Assembly: GCA_905182985.1 (NCBI GenBank)
Contig: CAJJDN010000070.1
Coordinates: forward strand, 263,673 to 327,672
Direction of reading: 5' to 3'
Origin: Paramecium sonneborni
Taxonomy: Eukaryota > Ciliophora > Oligohymenophorea > Peniculida > Parameciidae
DNA length: 64,000 bases
Below, one piece after another: positions 53,470 to 64,000 of the stretch (position 1 is its first letter; the number at the start of each line of letters is the position of its first letter). The notes under the pieces were generated by a model. That model was not told the origin of the DNA and did not search any database. It saw only the letters and a program-made list of their open reading frames with translations. The translations under genes were made by a program, and so were the position numbers.

Positions 53470-54200
53470 TATTTTATGCTTTAAAGATGCACAACTAATT
53501 TTTTAAGATTATTTAATATAATTTAACATTTTGGACATTTTGACCAAATTTTACAAACATGGAACTTTAACACATTAATTAGTTACATTGTTAGCATTAA
53601 GAGCTTTCTTTTTTTCAAATAAAGATGGTATTTCGTGTTTTTTTTAATTCTTTATATTCATTACAGAATTTTTTATTTAAAGTGCAATTAAATGGTAAAA
53701 ATTCCAATAATCTAAATCACATCTTTCCATAGATCATTGAGATTCATTTTATATTTTTATGTATTTGATTTCATCATATTTTTCAACTTCTTTTAAAGAT
53801 TATCGAAATGTTTATTTGAATAATTGTTTTTAATTTTAAAGTTACTTTAGAATTACCCTCATTTGTTCTAATTATTTTAACTATTTCTTCTCTAAATTTA
53901 ATTCCCAATGCTATTAATTTATTCTTTATTTCATAATAGCTCTTATAAGGTTTGTGAATCATTAAACCAAGCTTATCATTGGATTCAATTAATGCTAACC
54001 CAAGTTTAGTAGTTTTAATTATTAAACCTTTTTTTAATTTTATAAAATCAAATATTTTAATAATTATTATCAATTAAGTTCAGTTCGAATACCATTTTAA
54101 TAATCAAATCAAATAATTCAGATTCTGACAAAGTGTTAGGTGGGAAAGTTTCTTCAGAATAAAAATTCAATGTAATTATAACTTAATCATTTCTTAATAT
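53470..54200 (-). pseudogene. Fragment of a DNA topoisomerase III-like gene
   Basis: The visible part matches the domain after the catalytic tyrosine of type IA enzymes: TFPPNTLSESELFDLIIK, then (in another frame) NGIRTE where GIGTDAT is expected, and TKLGLALIESNDKLGLMIHKPY, the usual TxLGxALVExY stretch. A distal piece (VCKIWSKCPKC) recalls a C-terminal zinc site. A one-base shift falls inside the GIGT motif, and GIGTDAT has become GIRTELN. The Toprim domain and active-site Tyr are not found in the adjoining DNA, which holds another gene. The simplest view is a truncated, decaying copy; a diverged live gene with unseen upstream exons is less likely. Confidence 0.55.
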
Positions 54201-54446
54201 TATGAACCAGGTTATTCTATTCAGTTATCATTAGGATAATTTATAAAATGTTTTATTCAACAATAACTAAACTTTGATTATAAGAAGATTCTTCCCAAAC
54301 TTATAAATTTATAGTAGTTTTCTTTCTTTTTGCATTTTTAGAGCAACAAGCTAAAAAATTACTTGCTATTAACTAATAAAAATTCGATTAATTTTTTGAA
54401 TAAACTTATGATTCATTCATTATTTTAAATGGATCCCAAACATTTG

Positions 54447-54990
54447 TCAAAATGAGTTTTTATAAATTTAAATAAAATATTATTGTATTTTAATACTAAT
54501 CATCAAACATTTAATAAATAATAAATAATAAAAATAGTTAAGATGAATTAAAACTAAAACAATTATTAGTATTGTTAATGGATACCATTTCTCCCAACTC
54601 TCATAATTACAAGGGTATTAAAATACTTTAAATGACTATTTACAGATATTAACCACAATCCAGCTACCTTATCTCCAAAGTTATAATCAAATTTGAATAA
54701 TAATTTTTCAGGAGATAAGATTCTTTCACAAGAATCATCCTAACTCTGTTAATATCTTATTGAGTTTGCCATTTAAAGCTTCTCTGTCACATTGAGTATC
54801 TTGATTTTCCAAACTTACTTTAAACAAGAAGAATTCATTTAATGCTACTTAAAATCTCTTCATCATTCTATAATATTCAATAAATTCTTTGTGTTCTTTT
54901 TTATTTATAACAATAATGTAAATATCTTCAGAACTTTTATTATTTAAATAAATCACTTCATTTAAATATATTTAAATTCATAAATTTAGT
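54447..54990 (-). CDS. Unknown membrane protein (3' part clear)
   Basis: A coherent protein reads EDIYIIVINKKEHKEF, FQVALNEFFLFKVSLENQD, then after a 22-nt intron ILSPEKLLFKFDYNFGDKVA-GLWLIS, a short Cys/Trp segment (YPCNYESWEKWYP) and a strong TM helix (LTILIIVLVLIHLNYFYYLLF), ending at TGA 54447-54449. Between LWLIS and the Cys/Trp segment the frame slips by one base and no normal intron fits. The start is not settled; an upstream exon may exist near 55000. The family is not recognised. Confidence 0.45.
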
Positions 54991-55162
54991 AATTTATCCT
55001 ATTTTATTTCATATTTCTATAAACTTAAATTAATTTAATTCAATATCAATAATGATTAATTAATTTAAATTAAATATTACTTAAGTCTTTAGAAATTATA
55101 TATAATTAAATAATTATTGATATAAATCAAATACTAAATATCATTTTAAAATACTTGTTAAT

Positions 55163-56962
55163 TCATATAAGTTAGATTTCTAGGTTACTCATTTTTATAA
55201 AGAAAACATAATCACAGTTTTCATCATTAGGTAATTGAATCGCATATTAAGTATTTTTCATTAAATCTAAGCAAACTAGATTTTTATACTCTTTTAGATA
55301 TGCAAATAAATAGGATTAATTTAAAAGCAATTTAATGGGAGTTTTAGTTTAACTAGATAAACATTCTAAATTATATAAATAAATTACCTCCTTTTTCATT
55401 TAAACCATAAACTTTTGGAAATGCAGATTTTTATTTTATTTATGTCAAATTAATGATTCCTGCTTGAATTTCATAATTATCTACAGATGATCTAAGATAT
55501 ATGTGAATTTAATTTAATTCTGTTAATTTAAAAATACTTTCAACAACAGCGAAACATTCTTTAATACTGAATATTGTACAAAATTTATTTGAGTAATTCT
55601 ATGTTTTTCTGATTTATCAATGTCAAATCTTTTAGAAGTGTTTTGTTATATATATTTGATTTATTCAGTATCTAAATAAATTCTTTTATCATTTGATCTT
55701 GTTAATTATATTACTTTTGATTCTTCATTTTATCTATCTTTATAACCTTTTAATGGAGGAGGTTTAGAAGGTGACATATATGATTGATTATTAATTTCTA
55801 AAGTTATATTAATAGATTAATCATTTTAAACTTTATAATTAATATTTTGAATTGGCTACGATAAAATACTATTTTATTATTTCTAATCATCATTGTATCC
55901 TCGAAGTGGCAATATCTTAATTTCAGGTATAGAATTAATAACCTATTTGGTTGAATTATTTCTTATAATATTTTCATATGATTAAATCTATTAAGTTTCT
56001 GATAATATTTTTTAATTTTAAAACTATTCTTAAGAATCTTAATTTCGATTGGTATCTTATTCAAAATGCTGATTTTTACGAGCTTATTTCTATTTTGTTA
56101 ATACAATATATTTATAAGGTTTCTCATTTAATTTATCACTATTATTTGTATTAAGATTATTTCTATTCTATTAAATATCAAAATGATTCCTTAATGATTG
56201 TTCTCTTTACTATTACTATTGTGGATCCATAAAAATAAGTTAATCTTTTGAACTTTGAAAATCGGTTTTCAAATTAACATCCTTGAGAGAATTTTTAATA
56301 TCTAAAATATTATCAATTAATTAATCTTTTTATTCAATTGAAATAAACTCTTATTAATGAATATTAAATGTAATAATTTATTTATTGTTATCAATAGATT
56401 AATATTATAATCGTAATTCTCTTTATCATTTATTTTCCTATATCTAATTCAATAATGATTGTTATAGAATCTTAAATTCTGTATCAGTTTTAGCTAAATG
56501 TATTTTAATTGATTTCTCTAATTTATTATATTGATTTTCTGTTTGATAAAGACAATCTTTGAAAAAATAAAGTTATTCATTATCCAAATTTTAATAAACA
56601 TCAATAAGATTAGTGATTGTAGTATCTTAATCAATTTAATTAGGAAGTAAATAATCTTAAAATTATTAATAGGATTGAATTTATTCTTTCCAATTTTTAT
56701 AGGTATCAAAAAATGTTTGATTAATCAAGGATATCAATGCATCTTCATGATTAATCATAATTCTGTGAATCCTAGCCAATAAATCTTAAAGTAAAGTAGT
56801 TTTTTTGTTATAAAGTTTAAGATTAATGGTAGTAATAAGATCTTCTTTTTCTAATATTTCATGACCTTCATTTTAATGTGCTACAATTGAGTCCCAATCA
56901 TTTAAAATTCTATCTTATAGACATTATGCACTCACACAAATGAAATACGCTTCTTATAACAT
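55163..56962 (-). CDS. Large coiled, low-complexity protein (possible lesions)
   Basis: From ATG 56962 (MLQEAYFICVSAQCLQDR) a helical, coiled region of about 180 residues leads into a long Asn/Gln/Ser-rich part with two similar motifs, ILPLRGYNDDQ and PPPLKGYKDRQ. The C-terminal third is more ordered (CFAVVESIFKLTELNQIHI, SAFPKVYGLNEKGGNLF, QLPNDENCDYVFFIK) and may be a beta-propeller or kelch-like part. Two frame changes in that third could be introns or indels, and an in-frame TGA near 56431 (in LNQIQENK-stop-QREL) has no nearby GT..AG to remove it. The gene may be recently damaged. The end used is TGA 55163-55165. Confidence 0.5.
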
Positions 56963-57085
56963 AATTATTAAGTGTTTACTTGTTTATTCACTTAAAAAGA
57001 TCAAAAAATAAGATAATCCTGTAAATATTATGAAAAGAAGTATTTTAATTAATTTTATAATAAATAAAAATGATAATTAAAAAAA

Positions 57086-58159
57086 TCACAAATGTGTGAT
57101 TATAGGTTATGATGCAGTTCTTGTAAATTATTTAGTATCTGTTCTATTTCTAATTTCAATATCTTTTTGATGATTTGTTAATTCTTTGAATGATCGATAA
57201 GATCTCTTTTTATTTTCATTAGATTAATGTTATTATAAAGAATCATATTTACTATTATTTTCTTTAATAGTATCATAACCTATAATGATATCTTGAGAAG
57301 CATTTGATGATACATAATTACTCATTTAACGACTATGATAAGTAGTTTTAAAATGTGATGGATTCTTCAATTCAATTGATTCTTAAGTAGAATGTCTTAA
57401 ATTGTTAACATAATAGTTTTTATCAATATTTTTAGGAGTATAGGTATGCTTCATATTTGATTTGAATATATTCTATTTAACATAATCATCACCTTAATAT
57501 TTTAATTAACTGTCAAATAATCTTATTTAAATCATATTCTATTTTTGTTGTTCTCTTTAATGTTATTTATGTATCATCATTTTATATTATGATGTAAATT
57601 TATCCTCTCCAGGTGTTATAGCAATAGTTTCTGTTCTAGATTAACTTGAATCACTTTTTAAAATATCTTTATTTTTTGGATCACTTAATAAAAATAATTT
57701 ATCCTTCTTTGTCAATATTTTTAATGGATGCAAATCTTTTTATGTTTCTTGTTTTTACTTTTTTAATAAACTATTTATTTTTCTTAAATTCTAATGTGCT
57801 ATTGCCTTTATATATCTAAACTCTGGTTTTACATTATCTAATACTCTATCTAATTCTTTTTAATAATGATTTTCAGGACCATAAAATTCTGCAAAACAAT
57901 CTTTTATTTTTGATGATGCCATTTAAAAATGATTTGCTGTCTCTACAATACCATTAACCATCTATTATCTATGATTCACTACTTCAACGAAATCATTTAT
58001 AATTCTCTTAGAATAAGTTATCTTATTTTTTTATGAATAAGGTTTTGGTAATTAAATATAATCAAGAGGATTCTTTTTCCAATACTTTTTCAAATTCACT
58101 CTAACTGGACTATCATGCCAATTATGAATTACTTACACATTTTTATTTAAAGGTTTCAT
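57086..58159 (-). CDS. Unknown basic protein, intronless
   Basis: One clean frame of 357 codons from ATG 58159 (MKPLNKNVQVIHNWHD) to TGA 57086-57088. No intron and no internal TGA. It is Lys/Gln/Ser/Asn-rich and basic. A helical N-terminal half (IINDFVEVVNHRQQMVNG, FRYIKAIAHQNLRKI) is followed by a disordered tail with many Ser/Thr. No known domain was recognised. It is divergent from the next gene, with 173 bp between the starts. Confidence 0.7.
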
Positions 58160-58332
58160 TATTTTATATCACTTTTTATATATTCTCTAAATAAATTAAA
58201 CTTTATTTCTTATTCTAATTCTATCTTCCATTATTTTCAACATTTCTATATGGTTTTTTTGACTATTTTTATTTATAAATACAAAAATATATCAAAACAT
58301 TTATTCCTACTCATTATCTTATTAATATTTTT

Positions 58333-59375
58333 ATGCTTTAAAAAGCTTTAGTTTATTATCTATTAGATGATAATCCAATACAAATATCTGACCTTTTTGG
58401 TATCAAAAATTCTAGAAAACAATATCAAATAACTTAAACTAAATTTTTAAGAACTTCTAATTTGAAGCAAATTATTATCCAATAAAAAAGGAACAATAGT
58501 TTAAATATATAAAGAAAAATAAAATCCTCTAATCCTGCAACAACTCCAAAATATTTTTTAAATAATCGTTCTACTGATTACAGATATTTAGATCATTTAG
58601 AAATTTTTCAATAAAAAAGAATTAATCTCAATCAAAATACTTAAAATTAAAATAAACCCTAATTGTACTTTGGAATCAAACATTAAATGTTTAAAGTAAT
58701 TAATCTTATTATTCATATAGGCAAAAATTCAATTGCAACAAAGAAAGCTAGAGGATATGTTCTGAAAATAATAAACATTTTTTTTAATGATTAATTAATT
58801 TTATTATTTTTTCTGTAATGAATTTAAACAGATAAGAATCCCTTTAAAAAAGAAACCCCATATTGTATCGTCCAAATAGATTATATTCAATTTCAGAAAG
58901 GCATTAAACTGAAGATCTTAAAATTTTTGTAGAATTATCAGGTAGAAAAAACTCTCTTCAAAATCAACCTTCGACTTTTTAATAACCAAATTCATAAAGA
59001 ATCTAAATATAAAAATATAGAAATCTATATTTATATGATAAAAAGCTTTTCAAAAATAGAAGGGAGTCAAAATCTTCCAAAGAAAACTCTCATGATCAAA
59101 AATAATCTATATTCTCAATTAAACTATAGAAGCCATCCTCTCATCTACCTTAATATGAAGAAATGAAAATCTTTAAACTCAAACTAATGAAATCTGAATT
59201 TATTAAAAATAAGGTTCCTGAAATCTAAAAAGAAGTAAAGGTAAATTATTTACAAAATGCAAAAAAAGTTTCTAATCTAAATCTAGAGCCTATTAAATTC
59301 AATAATAAATTGATTGTTTTACCTTCAGTCAGAGGATGGGATAATAATAATTAAAGTTTTTACAGATCTAATTGA
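58333..59375 (+). CDS. Unknown Lys/Gln-rich protein
   Basis: The start is ATG 58333 (MLQKALVYYLLDDNPIQ). A frame of about 120 residues runs to a likely 25-nt intron near 58696. The 3' half is a clear frame from about 58870 (RPNRLYSISERH) to TGA 59373-59375 (LPSVRGWDNNNQSF). The segment 58750-58830 is T-rich and non-coding and must be removed by one or two introns whose edges I could not fix. Disordered and basic, no recognised domain. Confidence 0.6.
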
Positions 59376-59673
59376 TTATGTTTTTATACTTTTGTTTCAA
59401 ATAGATAAATTTATAATGATTAAGGTATATTTGAATTCATGTATTCATTTAGAGTATTTTATTTTAGAAAACCTTCTGTTACTAATTCATTTGATAAATT
59501 AAAAATATCAAGAAACAAGTTTCAATATAAAATTTGATTGTTTCTATTTTAAAAATGATTAGATGGTTATGCAATAAGTGAATTAAGATATTTAGATATT
59601 TAGATTGAAAATTCTAAAAATAGAAGAGTATTTTTATGTATAAAATCATATAATTAATTAGATATCTATATAA

Positions 59674-60700
59674 TCATAGTCTTTAACCATTTTTCCATTA
59701 GCAGACTATAATTTCTTGATTTTGACTTATTAATTTTCCTTCACCATGTTGTTTACCATTTAACCAATAACCTTCATATTTTTTTCCGTTTCCCCACTCC
59801 ATAATTCCAAAACCATTTTTTTTATCAAATTCATAATCACCCTCATATTTTCTTCCATCTGGCCATATCTATATTCCATTTCCATGCATCATATCATTTT
59901 TCCAATATCCTTCATAATATCTTCCATCTGACCATGTATATTTACCAAACCCATTCATTTTATTATTTTCCCATTATCCATCATATATACTACCATCAGC
60001 CCATTTATAAATTCCTTAACCATTTTTCATACCTTTAGAATATTATCCTTCATATATACTACCATCTGCCCATGTTTCACAACCAGTTCCATGATATAGA
60101 TCTTAATCCCAATCTCCTTCATATCTAGATCCATCTTTATGCATATATACACCATATCCTTACGCTTTATCTTCCTTCCAAAACCCTTCATAAATATCAC
60201 CATCAACATGATAGAATATACCATAACCATTTGCCTAATTGTTTCTCCATTCTCCTATATAACGAGCACCATCTTTCCAAATTTATTCACCAAAACCATC
60301 TCTAACCTCTCCTAACTATTATAATCTATTGAGTTACCCAATCTCCATCATAGCGTAAATTACTATCTGATTTTTTCTTTTCTGTATTCTATTGTTATAA
60401 CGATTAACTAAGTTCAAATTTCTGATGATGGTTTTAAAGTGAATTATACTCTTTATAAGACTTTATACTTTAAAAGTAACTATTGTAAACTTAGACATCA
60501 TTTCTTTATGAAAATTTTGATGATTTTTAGTAACAATTATTCGTTGACTAATATATTGTTTCAGTATTATGTCTCCTTTAATTTAAGAGTTTTCTTTCGC
60601 TAATTAATTATTTTCGTAACTCATTTGTTCTCTCACTCTTTGTTATCATTATTTAAGTTTGTTCTTCTTATGTTTAATAGCATTTACATTCATTTCCCAT
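59674..60700 (-). CDS. MORN-repeat protein with acylation-type N-terminus (second copy)
   Basis: Start MGNECKCYQTQEEQ at 60700: Gly2 with Cys5 and Cys7 suggests myristoylation and palmitoylation (inference). About 120 Gln/Ser/Lys-rich residues precede roughly nine MORN repeats: YDGDWLGEVRDGFG, YIGEWRNNQANGYG, YEGFWKEDKAQGYG, YEGDWDQDLYHGTG, YEGQYSKGMKNGQG, YDGQWENNKMNGFG, YEGYWKNDMMHGNG, YEGDYEFDKKNGFG and YEGYWLNGKQHGEG. One 22-nt intron splits the first repeat. TGA is at 59674-59676. It has the same architecture as the gene at 11442-12573, but the leads differ in sequence, so the two are at best ancient paralogues. A membrane-attached scaffold in the cortex is a reasonable guess. Confidence 0.9.
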
Positions 60701-61154
60701 TATTTTATTTTATTACAATGATTATTACTTCTAAAACACTTTCAAATTTTCCTATTTACTAGTTATATTTTAAAAAATTTATTGATTGCCTTCAAAATTT
60801 CTAAATCATTAATTTTACATAGAATATCATAAGATCATAATCTTGTTTTCAAAATAGATACTGCTTTCAGCGTTTTAAATGGTAATCATGTTTATATTCA
60901 TTAATATAATATAAAAATCAATTTATTTTTCATTCCAAATTATTTTAGTGAAAATATATCATCATTCTCCTTCATAAATTATTTTATCGTTCATATTAAC
61001 TTCTAATCTTAATATTGTCTATATTATATTGATTATATTCCATTAAAAAAGAACATCATTACAATAATTTGTAAATTCTCCATAACATTATCATTTATAA
61101 ATCAGCGATTATTAATCACTCAAAAATTATTAATATTTAAATTATACAATCTAG
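60701..61154. other. Intergenic spacer
   Basis: About 450 bp, AT-rich, with TGA in all frames on both strands. It carries the promoter of the MORN gene. No RNA gene or repeat seen. Confidence 0.5.
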
Positions 61155-61352
61155 ATGGATTCATCACCACCAACAGTGAAAACATACCTTCTTGTAAAAA
61201 ATTAACAAATCAATTTCAAAGAAAATACTAAAATTTTAAGTTCTAAAATAAATTTTGAAGACCCAACTGCATTATATAAAACTAGAAACCTACTAGCAAA
61301 TATGATTAAGGGAAATTTTCAATTTTAATCTAATGTTAAGTCGAAACAATGA
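61155..61352 (+). CDS. Candidate small protein (65 codons)
   Basis: ATG 61155 (MDSSPPTVKTYLLVKN) to TGA 61350-61352, intronless, with ordinary soluble composition (ALYKTRNLLANMIKG). It stands in otherwise non-coding DNA and its base composition is a little richer than the flanks. No family recognised. Chance ORFs of this size are common here, so this is tentative. Confidence 0.4.
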
Positions 61353-62770
61353 ACAAATTTGAGGTTTAAGAAATTTTGATTTATTACATCTATACCATAC
61401 CCTTTAATATTAGAAACATATTATATTCATTAATTTTTATTTTCTTAAAGATTAATTATTCATGGCATTCGGTAAATAGAAGTCTAATTGCTATTTAGAA
61501 TTCTTTTTTTTTATTTTTCTAAAAGAATATGAAATATCTTTATGTTTAATTTTAGATAAATTTTTATATATAATTAATTACTTATGTATCATCTGCATTT
61601 TAATTAAAATCAAAGTCTATATTTTGTATACAAAAAGATTATCCATTTTTCATATAAATATGTCAAGATAAGATTATTTTGAAACTTTAAATTTAATAAT
61701 CAGCTCTTTTAGTGTTCAAAGCTTAAAATTCTACTTTTTATTATTAAAATTAATTATCTGTAGAATTTTTTAGTTATCATTTGAATCATTATCCAAATAC
61801 ATAATTTTTGTATTTTCAATTCTTTAAAATAAGTACTAAAGTTTAATAAAATTTTATTACATTAATATCAATAAAGTTTATTATTGATTGTATTGTTTAT
61901 AAAAAAGCAATAAAGGTAGATATCATCAGTCTTTGAGAATCATTTCCAATAGTGATTGAAGCAATACTAAATTATGATATAGATCCAAACAGAGAAAATG
62001 AAAAAAAATTAGATATATTGGAAGAATGTTAATAAATGTATCATGAATTAGCTATTTAAGACGAATTATGGAATAAGTATATTGTTATTAAATACTTACT
62101 TTGCAAGCAAAAATCATAAAATTTACAAATTATCTTCACTATAAAACCAGAAAAAATAGATGAAAATTTTTCATCATGAACTATATTGCTTTATAAAAAT
62201 GGAGAAAAATTCTTGATTTTGCCATATATTAAATAGTCTATTAATGTGATGTATTAATTTAACTCTTTGCGTTGTATCTGATAGAACTAAAGATTATTAT
62301 TATAATAATTTCCAAGATTAGATTCTTTTTTAGTCTTTTAACATTCAAACAGACTTTCTTTTAGGGCATTTTTATAAACAGAAAGTAAAATGTCAAGCAA
62401 TAATTTTGTTTATTTGATTATTGATAAAATGAGTTAAATTTGATATACAAAATCAAAAAAAACCTATAATCAAATACACATTCAAAAATCTTAACATTAT
62501 AAAATTAGATTTGGAGAATTGAAATAAAGCAATAAAATTTATTGAAAAAATTAAGAAATTAGCAAAGATAATGTTAAATCATTTAAAAATCTTTGATGAT
62601 AAAGTTAAATAGAAATGTTGAAAATACATATAATAATTTAATCAGTTCAATTTATAATAAAAATCAGTATAAAAATTAGAGTGATTCCTAAAATTTGATT
62701 TTAATTTTAAATAAAATTTAATATAAATTTAAATGTAAAACAATATAATATACAGAGTTATGAATTGAAA
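61353..62770. other. Gene-poor stretch with one coding relic
   Basis: About 1.4 kb, strongly AT-rich. Apart from the fragment at 61912-62179 no frame stays open with protein-like content, and no repeat array or structured RNA was recognised. Confidence 0.5.
61912..62179 (+). pseudogene. Coding relic, possibly F-box-like
   Basis: A frame with protein-like content (SFPIVIEAILNYDIDPN, KLDILEECQQMYHELA, QDELWNKYIVIKYL) resembles the spacing of a degenerate F-box followed by LWxxY. An in-frame TGA at 61934-61936 precedes it and another ends it at 62177-62179. No start codon and no flanking exons fit. It is probably a remnant; the F-box resemblance is weak. Confidence 0.3.
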
Positions 62771-63137
62771 TCAAAATCTATTATTTTCATTTTGTATTTT
62801 TAAAGAATATCTGCTTAATAATTTTCTTTCCAACATATTTATGATAGTATGACGAATATTTTCAGTTTAAAATTTTTATCTCTTTTTTATATTTTTATCG
62901 ACAAATGGTATCTAGAACACTTCTTGTTTATCATTATCTGATATATTTGTCAAAGACATCTTCTTAAAACATTTTGGGGTTTCATATGTTAATTATAGTT
63001 CTGGTATAAAAATAGAAGATTCTTTTAATGGTCTTGATTATAGTAAATATAAATTACTTTATTAGAGGTGCTCTAAGAATAATATTTGTGTAATCTAAAT
63101 CATCAAATGTATGTTGTCTATTTGTTTGATCACCCAT
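62771..63137 (-). CDS. Small unknown protein, one intron
   Basis: ATG 63137 (MGDQTNRQHTFDDLDY) to TGA 62771-62773, with a single 25-nt intron that joins APLIK to PLKESSIF and leaves one clean frame of about 113 residues. It is basic toward the C-terminus (RHTIINMLERKLLSRYS). The need for exactly one standard intron makes it likely to be real. The family is not recognised. Divergent from B9D2 with about 315 bp between the starts. Confidence 0.65.
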
Positions 63138-63451
63138 ATTATTTGAAAATAAATAATTAAAATGTTGATCACAATTGTTTTAGACTTAAATACTCAGTTA
63201 TTAAATATTTTTCCTTCTTAAATTCAACCAAAATTATCTAGAACTTCATATTTGAACATATTTTATTTTCACCAATAATTTTATTTATATATAAAGAATT
63301 ATTAACAAATATATTAATTATTGAGAAGAAGAAAATAAATACTTTAAAAAAAATAACATAGTAATAGGTAATAGGTTGTGGGGAATAAAATTTTAGAAAT
63401 GATATAAAAAGATAAAATATTATATATAATAATTTGGTATAAAATTTGAAA
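63138..63451. promoter_or_regulatory. Divergent promoter region
   Basis: About 314 bp between the starts of the small unknown gene and B9D2. It contains A/T runs and a TATATATAAT-like element near 63421 upstream of the B9D2 ATG. No operator-like symmetry was seen. Confidence 0.4.
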
Positions 63452-64000
63452 ATGAGTGTGCCTTATCAATAAACAGGGAATCAGTTAGATTATTAAGAAA
63501 TAAAATAAACAAAGGCTGATTTAAAGGCTGAAATACATTTTATAGGATAGATTGTAGGTGGGCTTGATTTTTAAACAGATGATGGATTATTTTGTGAATT
63601 AGCAATAGATTGTGGAGATGGATGGGATTTATTATAACCAGGAAATAATAAAGGTATTCAAACTTAAACAAGTTATGCAAATGTATAAAAAAATAAAAAA
63701 TGATAATTAATAGCCTGGATAACTTTTCTCATGGTGTCATCCTTTTGATTTACATTTTTCAGTTTCAAATATAATAGGATGGCCTAAAGCATTATTAAAA
63801 GTTTGGAGATTGGATTCATCAAATAAAATAGATGCTTGTAGTTATGGTACATCAATATTTCCAAGAAGTGCTGGATATCATTAAATGACATGGTATTTAG
63901 ATATAAATACTAGTTATATAGTGAAACGTGGACACCTACTGGAGAGAATTTAGATCTTGAAATAAGAAAACCAAATGAAGATTTAGCAACAAATACAGAT
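63452..64000 (+). CDS. B9D2: B9 domain protein 2, ciliary transition zone (5' part)
   Basis: B9D2 is part of the B9/MKS complex that gates the ciliary transition zone. The frame starts MSVPYQQTGNQLDYQE and shows the B9 core: AEIHFIGQIVGGLDFQ, LFCELAIDCGDGWDLL, KGIQTQTSYAN, then (after a 31-nt intron) SWCHPFDLHFSVSNIIGWP, LLKVWRLDSSNK and SYGTSIFPRSAGYHQMTC. After a 29-nt intron comes ETWTPTGENLDLEIRKPN. The match to animal B9D2 extends through the whole visible part. The gene runs off the right edge of the window. A B9D2-like spacing favours B9D2 over B9D1 or MKS1. Confidence 0.9.

Overview
The window reads as a piece of a Paramecium macronuclear chromosome. It is very AT-rich and gene-dense. 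Long reading frames open only when TAA and TAG are read as glutamine and TGA is the sole stop. Exons are joined by tiny GT..AG introns, mostly 20-31 nt. The gene set (truncated hemoglobin, MORN, sperm-tail PG-rich, B9D2, PTEN, B-box and EF-hand proteins) also fits a ciliate. Nearly all real genes are invisible to a standard-code ORF search, so the boundaries below come from reading with the ciliate code and placing introns by hand.

Layout. 1-2.65 kb: 3' part of a helical protein, then a frame-broken reading region. 2.7-6.5 kb (minus): dihydroorotate dehydrogenase and a six-TM hybrid histidine kinase. 7.9-9.5 kb: an EF-hand protein. 9.6-11.4 kb: a broken gene. 11.4-13.5 kb: an acylated MORN protein facing a B-box coiled-coil protein. 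13.9-18.4 kb (minus): a kinase, an unknown gene and an RRM protein. 18.7-25.4 kb (minus): a 6.7 kb gene for a cysteine-rich membrane protein. 25.5-29.3 kb: a coiled-coil protein, a cyclin and FACT subunit Pob3/SSRP1. 29.4-35.4 kb: a small membrane protein, two unknown proteins and an AGC kinase. 35.8-39.9 kb (minus): a Myb factor and a sperm-tail PG-rich protein; the latter is disturbed by an exact 1,219-bp repeat on both sides of a single N. 39.9-44.6 kb (minus): lysosomal alpha-mannosidase and an MFSD1-like transporter. 44.8-46.4 kb: a decayed protein kinase. 46.5-51.3 kb (plus): hemoglobin, TFIIS, PTEN and an unknown protein. 51.4-60.7 kb: a NOMO-like ER membrane protein, a topoisomerase III fragment, several coiled or low-complexity proteins and a second acylated MORN protein. 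60.7-64 kb: sparse sequence, one small intact gene, and the 5' part of the ciliary transition-zone gene B9D2.

The genes do not form operons. They are single-copy housekeeping, signalling and cilium genes packed with very short spacers: 17 bp between one pair of divergent start codons, and 18-46 bp between several other neighbours. No novel multi-gene system was found. The most notable signals are a set of decaying genes next to intact ones, including a kinase whose expected tryptophan codons have become TGA or TAG, and a clear assembly artefact at the N. All calls come from reading by eye; no database search was run.
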